DNA of 64,000 bases, taken from contig NC_058166.1 in assembly GCF_020080835.1 (NCBI RefSeq), positions 8,556,469 to 8,620,468 of the forward strand, read 5' to 3'. Shown in pieces: positions 33,187 through 42,929 of this stretch (position 1 is the stretch's first letter; each line of letters begins with the position of its first letter). The position numbers and the translations under genes are program-made. The notes below the pieces were generated by a model. That model worked only from the letters and a program-made list of their open reading frames with translations. It did not search any database and was not told the origin of the DNA. Source of the DNA: Cotesia glomerata. Taxonomy: Eukaryota > Arthropoda > Insecta > Hymenoptera > Braconidae.

Positions 33187-33234
<48 letters not shown>
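33187..33234. repeat. (ATT)n microsatellite, 5' flank of the Dong-type LINE
   Basis: About 48 bp of ATT between the LINE 5' end and TCGCCCATGTG. With 24651-24747 it represents the TAA-type target. Confidence 0.93.
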
Positions 33235-33420
33235 CGCCCATGTGTGCGTAAAATAAATAAAGTAATATTGTTCGGCATTTAAACAGGAAGTTTAAAAGAT
33301 ATATAAAATATTACTTTATAATTAATACTTAATTTAATTAATAGCTTTAATAACTCAATAAATTTTTCTGACTGTTCACAAGCAAACTATTAATTTATTT
33401 TAAAAATTGTTTCATTCCAG

Positions 33421-33654
33421 AGTTACAGACTAAAAGATGCCGGGAAAGTTGTTGTGTACACAACATCAATGGGAGTAGTACCAAAAACACGATTCGCTTG
33501 TTTAAAAATGCGTCACATTCTCAATACACACATGGTACAATATGAAGAACGTGATTTGTATAGAAGTTCTGGATTACAAACAGAATTGAAGGATCGTCTG
33601 GCGAGTGATTACGTACAAGTTCCACAACTCTTCATCGACGGTCAGCACATCGGG
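33421..33654 (+). CDS. Glutaredoxin-domain cysteine-rich protein, one internal exon
   Basis: A 78-codon exon with a good acceptor (TTTCATTCCAG) and donor (GTAAGT), phase 0 at both ends. Its product (KVVVYTTSMGVVPKTRFACL, RHILNTHMVQYEERDLYRSS, VPQLFIDGQHIG) matches the glutaredoxin fold of GRXCR1-like proteins. In that family the region corresponds to VVYTTSMG...VRQIL...KFEERD...VPQLFV-G-IG, and the usual CxxC is replaced, so redox activity is uncertain. Vertebrate GRXCR1 acts in sensory hair bundles; the insect role is not known to me. It is the only host-like exon found. The exon is flanked by transposon-loaded introns; the next exon (expected to begin GDA/GGA-type) was not seen downstream. 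Confidence 0.82.
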
Positions 33655-33934
33655 GTAAGTGCACTTAATGCTTTCACATCATATGTACATATTATCGTGA
33701 AGTAAAGCGAAGCACGCAGCCGAAGAGCTTTTTGTGGTATAGACCAGTTATTCACCTAAGCGTTAATCGTCTGAGCTTGTATATATAAGCTTATATAATA
33801 ATTTTACATCTCGAGGATATGTTCGATACGGAGACAAATAACTAACAATACGTATGGTAAAATAAAAAGTTTGTTAAATACAAAATTTTTGTAACTTTTA
33901 AAACATCTACAAAAGGTCTTGTTACAATTAGATA
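33655..33934. other. Presumed intron of the glutaredoxin-domain gene
   Basis: Follows the GTAAGT donor. No further feature seen. Confidence 0.5.
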
Positions 33935-35482
33935 TGTAGATAGATAGATAGATATTAGATTTTATTTGATCCTGGAGTTTTAAGCTCCTTCAGGACCATC
34001 AACAAAAAGATAATAATTTACAAGTATACATTTGATACAGTGTTCGCAATACAGTTTTAAAGATCGACACTAATTAATAACTCACATGTTAACCTGTAAG
34101 CTTAATGATAATTACATTGATTGCAAGAAGAAGTTAAAACAAGCTTGTTTAAAATTTTCAAAGTTGTCAATTACTGTAATATTAGCCGGTAATGAATTCC
34201 AAATTTTTATACCATAAATCAGGAAAGAATTTTCATAGATAGCCGAATTACTTCTTAGTAAACGCAGATAGTCATTCCTGACATCGCCCCTCCTTATTCC
34301 AATTGACAGAAATTCTAATTTTGATCTGAATAATTGATTCTAATTTAGTTTGATTTCTTTGTAAAATAAACAAGCTATGAAGTAATCTCTTCTCGCATTA
34401 AGTTTTAACCAGCCTAATTCTTTATAATATGGAGTATATAGTGTGCTCAAATCTCCAAATTTTAAAAATATATCTAATACAAGAATTTATTTTACGCTGC
34501 AATCTTTGCTGTAATTTGCCTGAGATATTTGTATAAGCGGCACAGCAGTAGTCAAAGATGGGAAAAATCAAGGTCGTGACCAATTTTATGCGTAATTGTT
34601 CATTGAAAATTTCGTTATTGATTTTCAACTGTGCTAACATTTTCATCGCTCGATTGCATACACTTACTACTTGATTCTCCCATGTTAGAGTATTATCAAT
34701 GATCACATCTAAATATTTAACCATTTTTGCATACGGAATCACATGATCACTCACAATTATATTTTGGGCACTTTTACAATAATCACTAGTAATTTTTTGC
34801 CTACTTCCCAGTATAATGGCACTTGTTTTTGAAGCATTTAATTTTAGATAATTGAAACTACACCAATCAACAATTTTTTGAATTTCATTATTTAGCGTAA
34901 CAACATATTCATTTATTTGTGACAGGCAACATGAAGTATGTATGATTAGATCGTCTGCATAAAACAAATATTAATAATAATTATTAATAATAAATATTAA
35001 TAATTTAATTGCTTCGCAAGATCAGAAATGTATAAAGTAAAAAGTAAAGGACCGAGCACACTACCCTGAGGTACGCCATTCAAAATATCCTTCCAAGACG
35101 ATTCATTGTTATTATAATAAACCGACTGTCTTCTCTGAGTCAAGAAGGACTTTATCCAATTTATCGTTAAATCAGAAAAGTTCATATATTCAATAAGTCA
35201 TGCAATAATATTTCATGGTATACTGAATCAAATGCCTTACTTAAATCAAAGAGGACACCTATGGTTATTTGAGATTCATTCATCGCAAAACGTACATCAT
35301 CGCAGAATTTGATCACAGCAATCTGCGTATTTAAGCCTTCTCGAAAACTCGTTTGATATTCATCATTGTACTTATTAGAATTTATATATTTTACAATTTG
35401 ATCATGCACACACCTTTCTGATGCTTTTGATAAGTTAGATAATAATGATATCGGTCGAAAATCAGTACAATCATATGCATTA
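33935..35482 (-). pseudogene. LINE reverse transcriptase fragment with (ATCT)n 3' tail
   Basis: Minus-strand peptides in order: NAYDCTDFRPISLLSNLSK, GVLFDLSKAFDSVYHEIL, GVPQGSVLGPLLFTLYISDL, then FYADDLIIHTS and LKLNASKTSAIILGS, with frame changes near 35182 and 34970. The element ends ATCTAATATCTATCTATC at about 33939-33960. A microsatellite 3' tail and this RT type suggest a CR1/Jockey-superfamily LINE. The 5' half is missing: the copy stops exactly where the MITE at 35483 begins. Confidence 0.8.
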
Positions 35483-35708
35483 CACTGAGAGAAAATTTTA
35501 TTCAAGAGTAATAAAATTTTATTACTATTTAATAAAACGTTTATTTGGCTAATTCCAAATAAAAATTTATTAAATATTAATAAAATTTTCTTACATACTA
35601 ATAAAAATTTTCTTAAATACTAATATACGTTTTATTAAATACTAATAAAATTTTATTAAATACTAATAAAATTTTATTAAATACCAATAAACTTTTCTAC
35701 TCACTCAG
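35483..35708. mobile_element. MITE or CACTA-like end: CACTGAGAGAAAATTTT with subterminal repeats
   Basis: Begins CACTGAGAGAAAATTTTATT and closes with an imperfect inverted match (AATAAACTTTTCTACTCACT...CAG). The interior repeats TACTAATAAAATTTTATTAAA units of about 24 bp at least four times, like the subterminal repeats of CACTA elements. It could be a MITE, or one end of the transposon whose genes lie at 35856-41666; the opposite end was not found. Confidence 0.55.
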
Positions 35709-35855
35709 ATTTTAAAATTTAACAAATGAACTGATAAGAGTTTAAAATTATTAAATAAAATGAAAAGAGAAGCAGAAAACTAGACAATTTAGAAGAGCAT
35801 TTGTCAAAAATAAAGACTGATTTCATAAATTCAATAGAGTATTTATTTATTTTTA

Positions 35856-38135
35856 TTATTTAAAATCTCTACATGTAATTACATTGGACCCATTCACTGT
35901 AACATGTATTTTAAGAGGCTTTATATAAGAATTTGTATCATAGTACATAAGTTGAAATTTTTCATTAGCTTTTGGTAGAGTTAGAAGAAAACCTTTGACG
36001 TGATTACATAAACCAATAGTAGAACTTTCTTGGTAAATAAAATAAATACATTGGTCTTTATTGGTAATTATACGACAAATAATCCCGAACACTGGATCAT
36101 CATTAATATTCTGCCGAATGTAGATAGCATATCCAGGTCTCAAAATTTTTCCATTAACTTTTGTCCATGAAATTCCATATAATGAAGACCCCGGTATTTC
36201 CAAGTTAGAATCAATAGTTTGACCAACCTCAATGTAGTTTTTAAATCCTTCTCTGCTTAAAAATCTATAGCTTTAGTTCTAGTTGTGCTTTATTCGCTAA
36301 AGTATAACCAATATTGACTCTGGAATTCACAACATGGGCATATTTGCGAAATTTTTGGTGAAAACATTCAAATTTCGAGCAAGATAAATTTTTCACTGGT
36401 CCCATAGCTTTAATAATTCTAGGGTAATGAGTTACAATATGAAATTTTGCCGTTAAATTACCTTGAAATAATTTTATGTAAAGTTCATTGTGAGTTTGAA
36501 TTAAAGCTTGTAGAGATGATAAATCGTGTTCATCAAAACAGTCGGCGGTGACTTGATTTATCAAATCAAACAAGACTAAATAAAATTCCCATATAGGATC
36601 TTTTTCAGGAACACAGTCACCAAAAATAATTCCAAAATATGTTACCAAAGACGACATTTCTGCCCCAGTAATTATAATATATCCTTGAGAGATATGCTTC
36701 TCAGAGATAAAAGAAATTTTGTTGCCATGATCGACCTCAGTGTAATCAAAATATCTCAGACGATCATTCAGATCCTCAAGAGTTATAAATTCCTCGTCTA
36801 TCAAGTATTTTATAATCTTAGCTATGTCATAACGACATATGCCCAGATAAAAATCATGCAATATGTCACAAGTTAAATTTAGCGTATTATTAAAATGTGG
36901 AATACTATTAAAGACACATTCTTCTTTAATTCCATTGCTCTGTGACTTAACATCTTCATCATAATTTTTTTTATTTCGAATAAGCTGTTCATTTTCAACA
37001 CATAATATCTTTGTATCTTCTTTCGAAGCACGACAGAAACGGCAAAAATAATTGCTGGAAAAACTTTGGCTAAATCCAAGAAGGCTGTTAGCAGCTAAAT
37101 TATCTCCTAATACACCAAATAATACAAAGTAAATAGGCACAACCTTATTATTAAATTTTATCTCGATTCCTTTTGTAGCAAGATGTTTTAATTCACTTAT
37201 TAATCTGCAAAAACACTTGGCATTTTTAAATTCTTTATAATCAGAGTAATATGTTAATTGAGCCAATAGAACGTTATCCACAGTAGAAGCATATTTTGGC
37301 GGCAAAGAAGCAATTGAATAGTAAAGCCCACCTATTTTGTGTAGAGTCGCAGCAGGAGAAAGAGGATCTCCAACGCCAAACTCATCATAATAAATATAAT
37401 AAGGAATAACAATTTTACCAACATATTGTTTAGCAACTTGTTGCCAAATTGTTCCTTGGAACAAACTAGTATAGCAATTACTGTAATGAGTTTTTGTTAT
37501 TTCCTCATTCATATATTTTAGAACTTCTTGCAGGACATTAGGTAATTCAAAAAAATATTTCAATCCCTCTGTCATCGAAGCAAATTGGGCATAACACGTC
37601 TTCGTGGTTCTCATAGTTGATCCATTGACATTCTTATCATCACTAATTTCACCGATGATTACTTTTTCCGGAGGAATATAAACATTCAAGGACTTGAAAT
37701 ACGTCATTCGCTTACACTCAGTACTCAGATAATCGAAATTATTCTGGCTGAAAAGGCTTATCAATGTTTGGTGGGTTTCCGGAGGTGTTATTGCCATAAT
37801 TTTTTGGATATAAAACTTTTTCATTTCCTCAGTTAAAGCTAAAGTATTAGATATTATTTCTTGTACAACAGAATTTGTAATAGAGCTATTATTGTATAAT
37901 TTACCAAGAAAAGTTAACATATTAGTTTGAATTATATCATTATTGTTATTTTTTTTTCATGCTGTAAGTAAGGACATTTAAAAATATGAGATTTCAAGTC
38001 AACAATGTTTAAAAATTTACGAAAACAATCTTTGTTAAAACAATTATAAGAACGTTCTAAGGGATGAGAAGTAGATATATGTTCCACAAGACTGTACACA
38101 TTATAAAAAGCCTTATTACATACGTCACACTTCAT
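35856..38135 (-). pseudogene. EnSpm/CACTA-like transposase with N-terminal zinc finger, frameshifted
   Basis: Starts at the ATG 38135 (MKCDVCNKAFYNVYSLVEH), two C2H2-like fingers. A 9-base A run (37949-37957 as T) shifts the frame; one more A would join the fingers to the next block at 37920. The body (37920-36265) has FCRFCRASKEDT, CDILHDFYLGICRYDIAKII, KFHIVTHYPRIIKAMGPVKN and FECFHQKFRKYAHVV, motifs I associate with Transposase_21/DUF4218-type EnSpm/CACTA proteins. A second frameshift near 36270 separates the C-terminal domain (LSREGFKNYIEVGQTI, then 36203-35856). Two small lesions make this copy inactive unless they are assembly errors. Confidence 0.7.
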
Positions 38136-41100
38136 TTTTACGCCTCTTCAACTTATTAATAAGATCCAAAACGGAAGGTATTTTAGTATCTTCTTTGGTT
38201 GTAATCTCACATATACCTCCTTGAACGAAATACCAAAAGTTTTCACTCGCCAATGAATATGATACTTTAAATATACGTGATAACTTTTGAATAATTTCAA
38301 GACACTTCAAAAAACTTCCAACTTCATATTGGACCGAATCAACTCGTACGTAAAACGAAGTTATTGATTGCAAATCTTGTCCAACTATAATTATAAACGG
38401 CTGCATATGAAGACCAAGTTTACCATATTTTTTACATTTTTTTCGGACGACCTTCTCGATGTCTCCTGCAATCTAATGTCATATTTTTTCTTAGCATTTT
38501 ACTTTCAAAATAAACAAGTGGCCTTCAATAAAATTTATAAAATTTTACCTTCACATGAACAAAGACATCTGCTTGAGCTTCCCTTGCGTCAGGTCGCCAA
38601 AAACCACCGTTGTTTTTTGCAGATTTATTTATCGCTTTATTAGATTTTGGAGCAAGTAAGAAGATTAAAATTTTAGCTTGCAAGATATGAATACTATCTA
38701 CAAAAATAAAATACATAATTGATTGAATAATGGAGAAAAATATGACGAAAATTTATAAATTATATGTATATTAACATTTACCTTCACCTAAATTTGGCTG
38801 AGCAAGTAACTTTAAGTCCTCAATAATTAAATTTTCGGATTTGTCTTGAAAAAACTTAACAGTTTATTGTACCAAATAATTTTTTAAAATCTATTTCAAT
38901 CTATAACATAATTTTAGAATATTAAATCGAATCAGCAAAAATTTAATAAATTACTTCCAATAATTATCAAATTTAACAAACCAAGTCGCATCCGATATTT
39001 TCTTTCAATACTGGCCAATCTTCAAAAATTTCGGTAATTCCTTTAAATTTATTGGAGTTTATTTCCTTTCTCCGTTGCTCATAACATAACTCCCAATGCA
39101 TCAACAAGTTTTCTTTGTCTCTATTTGTTACCAACCAAGCTTTGCTGTCTATTAATTCTGTATCATCTACATCAGTGACTAAGAAAGTACGAAAAAATTA
39201 TTTAATGAAAAATAAAATTAAATCTATTGTTAATTTAATTAATAAAACTGTATACCTGTATGAATAGCTGCATTGACAGAATTTTGAGCTTTCGCTTTGC
39301 CAATTTCTTCCCACTGAAGCCCTTCTCGAATCCAGGTGCAGTTATTTTTATACGAATTTACTAGCTTGCCTTTAGCACCTATTGCTTTACCTGTCTTTGA
39401 GTTTTTTTTAGATTCTGATGCTATATAGTAAGATTCTATACACTCATTCGGGAAACATTTGATGAAATCCTGCGCCAACTTTTCCAGATTTTTTTCAGTT
39501 AGTACCCTATAGAAACAAGTAAATTTCATTCCATTTAAGCTTATAAATTAATACTGTTTCATTAGCATATCAATACTTACATGCCATACCGTCTTATGTA
39601 GAATAAAATAACAATGTCGCACAAACGTCCTTGAATTCTGTTATCCAACTCAGAAAAAGCGTTATAATGAGAAATCACTGATGGTCCTAGTGGATGATCA
39701 TTGAGTAATTCTTGCAAATCTACGTAATCTATACTAGAGAGCTTCCTTTTCTTGAGAGGTGGATCTTCATTAACAGACTCTGGCCTGGAATTATCTACCT
39801 CGCTGGTATCCAACACAACTTTATGTTGTGATCCAGCCAAATCGTTTTCGGCAGAAATTAATTTTAATAAAATAGCCTCCTCCTCGGTAAGAACTGGCCC
39901 AGAAGTACTTGGAAAACTAGCTGGGATGTCGAGTAATATGTCACTTGCAACTGTTGTTTGAGTCTGACTTACATTAAGCACTTGAAGTTGTTTCTATTTA
40001 ACAAAAAAAAATTATTTTCATCATTTTTAGATATTATATACCTTGAAAAGGAAGCTAGTAATCATCTGAGAATTTTTAAATTTTTATAAACAATAACACG
40101 TCATTAAAAATGACAATCTTAAAAATGCTAGCACAGATTTTGCGTACTCTTTAATTGTACTTTTTTAAATTTAATTTACTGGTATTTCATTGATCTATTC
40201 AAATATAATAAAAACTTTTACATGTCTACGATATTTGTTCAATATATATCATACGTAAATAATTAATTAACGAATACATTAGAAGTAGTCTATTTCAATA
40301 TGTTTTATAAATATTAGCGTATTCTAAATTTATAACTGACATATTATCTTTTATGTACCGATTAAAAAATTCTATTAGAAATTAACACTCAAGTAGGGGA
40401 GAAGGGGTCAATTGAACCAAAAAGTTTAGTAATTTTTACTATTCGAATTAAAAACTAAATAATAAATTTTTTTCTTGGAATGATAGTTTATTAAGCTCTA
40501 TCATCATTATCAATACATACCAAGTTATCAAACAACGTGAATTTAAAAAAATTATTACCTCTATTCAGTCCAAACGCGTCGAATGGCTCAACTGACCCCC
40601 AAGCTCGGGGGGCAATTGAACCACTGCTCGGGGTCAATTGAACCAATGACATTGCTTTAACTCAAACCCGAACTTTTAATAAATAACATATTATTTGTTA
40701 CTTTCTAATATTACTGTTGCACATTTTTAATACACATATATTATATTTAATAAATTAAAAAATCGATTTAAAAATAATTTTAACTACAAATTGAGTTTAT
40801 CAAATTGTTAGGTTATTTCCCTGAGTATTTTTCTGTCGAGTCAAGATGCGCGCGCATGTTCCATGCTTCTCCGTATGGTTCAATCGTCCCAGGACTGCTG
40901 GTTCACCTGACCCCGTATACTCTTAAAACAATTAATAGTAAATAATAAATAAATAAACCATTCTTATCACTATAAAACAAAGTTGAGGATTATTTATATA
41001 AGTATATACAACTACTATAATTCAAATTTTATCACTCAATTCTAAAATTTAAATATGAGTTAAATGCATTCTGTCACCAATGAAAAAGAAAGTTTGCATG

Positions 41101-41666
41101 CCTAAAAATAAGAAAATCTTTCACTTTTTCTGCATTTATCGATCGCAATGATTTCTCAAATTCTGATCATATCCAAGCTTAACATATTAGAATCTCATTC
41201 TAAGAGCATGAAGCGTTTCTCTTTTTCAATTTTTCGATTTTTAAGCTTCCAGTGGTTCACCTGCCCCGTAAGTTCATTTGGACCCCCTTCTCCTCACCAA
41301 CACTTCAGCTATAATATACCTCCAATCTCTACGAGCGAGATTAATACCTCTTTGGATTCACTGACTTTAATTGAAATCAATTAGAGTATCTTTGGTTTAG
41401 TGAAAATTTATTTACCATAAAAATAGATATCAACATTTTACTTATTAAATGTTTTAATATATTTTCAACAGCTTCCAAATATTTTGAGAAAACCAAAGCT
41501 ACTCCAATTGATTAAAAATTTTTAAAAATTTTAAACCCACTTGTTCCTGATATTTTTTCAGTAACTTCACCCTTAGTCCAGCTTTTGGAATCAACTCTTT
41601 GATTTCTTCTTGACTACTTAAAGTCATGTAGTCGTCGAAGGTTTCAAAATCGTTTAATTCATGTTC
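38125..41666 (-). CDS. SAM-domain partner protein of the EnSpm/CACTA-like element, multi-exon
   Basis: Minus-strand exons that join in phase: 41666-41544 (SAM-like: SSQEEIKELIPKAGLRVKLL), 39997-39581 (acidic linker, then DHPLGPSVISHYNAFSELDN), 39516-39256 (KNLEKLAQDFIKCFPNECIE), 39178 to about 38980 (KAWLVTNRDKENLLMHWELC, IFEDWPVLKENIG), 38844-38782, 38697-38549 (GGFWRPDAREAQADVFVHVK) and 38472-38125 (GLHMQPFIIIVG and IPSVLDLINKL). Checked joins are RYGM|V, HT|VTD, GE|DSIHIL and HVK|IAGD. The first exon is not found. The stop (38127-38125) lies 11 nt inside the transposase ORF. Such SAM proteins are common uncharacterised insect proteins; their role is unknown. Confidence 0.65.
40393..41296. 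mobile_element. Non-autonomous element, GGGGAGAAGGGGTCAATTGA ends
   Basis: Left end GTAGGGGAGAAGGGGTCAAT, right end (as its complement) GAGGAGAAGGGGGTCCAAAT. GGGGTCAATTGAACC-type motifs recur inside (about 40590-40650) and near 40870-40915. It lies in the large intron between the SAM exon and the next exon of the partner gene. No ORF; superfamily unknown. Confidence 0.6.
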
Positions 41667-41960
41667 TATAAAGACAAGATATAAGATTTTGTTATTCACC
41701 TAGTGAGTCATTAAGTGTTTGGAGTGTTTATAATTGAGTATAAAAATATTTAAAACATTGTGTGATATAAAACTGTGTCATAAATATCTTTTTTTGTACC
41801 AATTTTTCTTTTTTTTTGGCGGTTCTCAGACATAACCAATATTGAGGCGTCAATAATTTTATTATTATTCTCGGTAATACAGTTGATAAATTTCGGTAAT
41901 ACAACTTGATAAATTTCTTTAGTGTTTTGCTGTCCTCTAACGGCGGGAATATATATTACA

Positions 41961-42917
41961 ATGGATATATGTAACGCATCATTTACAGACTGTCAGGTGG
42001 ATGTAACGTGCAGGGCTTGTAGTGTCCCAATACTTCACAAATCGGTCAGCTGCCCAAAATGCCTGAGTTGTTTTCACAAGGCGTGTGTCAATATTGATGC
42101 ACTAGCCAAGAATGGCGGATTCATCAGATGTTGTGGCCCGGGACGGGGAAAATCTACGAATACAGGTGGAACATTTCAGTTCACACTTGAGGACATTCAA
42201 CAAACTTTTAGAGATGAGATCACACCACTAGCTAGGCGGCTGGATAATGTAGAAATCCGACTCGACAACTTGGATACATTTTTAAAAGATTTCTCCACAA
42301 GAGGGATCAGTGAGCACCGTGAAATTGTTGAGCTAAAAGATAAAGTTGACAGTATTGTATCATCGTCTTCTGGGGCCCTGTCAGTATCAGGGGCGTCTCA
42401 CAATGTGTTCCAAGAGTTTGATGATAGACTTCGCAGAAAATCCAATCTTATGGCTTATGGATTCCCTGAGGATGATTCTTCGGAAACTGAAAATGGTAAT
42501 CTTCATGCAAGACTCACAGATTGTTTTTGTAGATTATTAAACAAAACAGCAGCTGCCTTGAAAATTAAATTTAAATGCATTCGTGTGGGTAAATTGCTAT
42601 TGAATAGCACTATCCCGCGTCCAGTTAAGATAATATTTAATAATTCTGAGTCAGTTGATATTATTCTGCAGGCTTTCATCAAATCGAAGAACCAGAAGAA
42701 GTTACCTGTATTGCTCAAGCAGTTGGTAATTGCTCGAGACCAAACACCAGCGCAGAGGCAGGAGTACTTGGCCCTGAAGGAAGAGATGAAGCGGCGTACT
42801 ACTACCGGGGAGAAGAACCTGAAGATAGTGACCAGGGGAACGCGTCGAATTATTGTTCAGCGTAACTCGAACTTCGGTTCTGAGCCAGATGAACAAAGAT
42901 CCAGTAACTCTTTATGA
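41961..42917 (+). CDS. LINE ORF1: PHD-like zinc finger, coiled coil and nucleic-acid-binding domain
   Basis: Open for 318 codons from ATG 41961 (MDICNASFTDCQVDV). Residues 11-55 form a zinc module (CRACSVPI, CPKCLSCFHKAC). Then FQFTLEDIQQTFRDEITPLA and LDNVEIRLDNLDTF form a likely coiled coil. RRKSNLMAYGFPEDDSSET resembles the start of the RNA-binding domain of L1/CR1-type ORF1 proteins, followed by a basic region (QRQEYLALKEEMKRR). The upstream GTG at 41922 is not needed as a start. ORF1p would bind LINE RNA in the cytoplasm. Confidence 0.75.
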   Translation: MDICNASFTDCQVDVTCRACSVPILHKSVSCPKCLSCFHKACVNIDALAKNGGFIRCCGPGRGKSTNTGGTFQFTLEDIQQTFRDEITPLARRLDNVEIRLDNLDTFLKDFSTRGISEHREIVELKDKVDSIVSSSSGALSVSGASHNVFQEFDDRLRRKSNLMAYGFPEDDSSETENGNLHARLTDCFCRLLNKTAAALKIKFKCIRVGKLLLNSTIPRPVKIIFNNSESVDIILQAFIKSKNQKKLPVLLKQLVIARDQTPAQRQEYLALKEEMKRRTTTGEKNLKIVTRGTRRIIVQRNSNFGSEPDEQRSSNSL

Positions 42918-42929
42918 GAGTATCCTACT

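Noticed and set aside
41922..41960. Upstream GTG start for LINE ORF1
   Set aside because: An ATG at 41961 lies just before the conserved zinc module; the extra 13 residues have no support.
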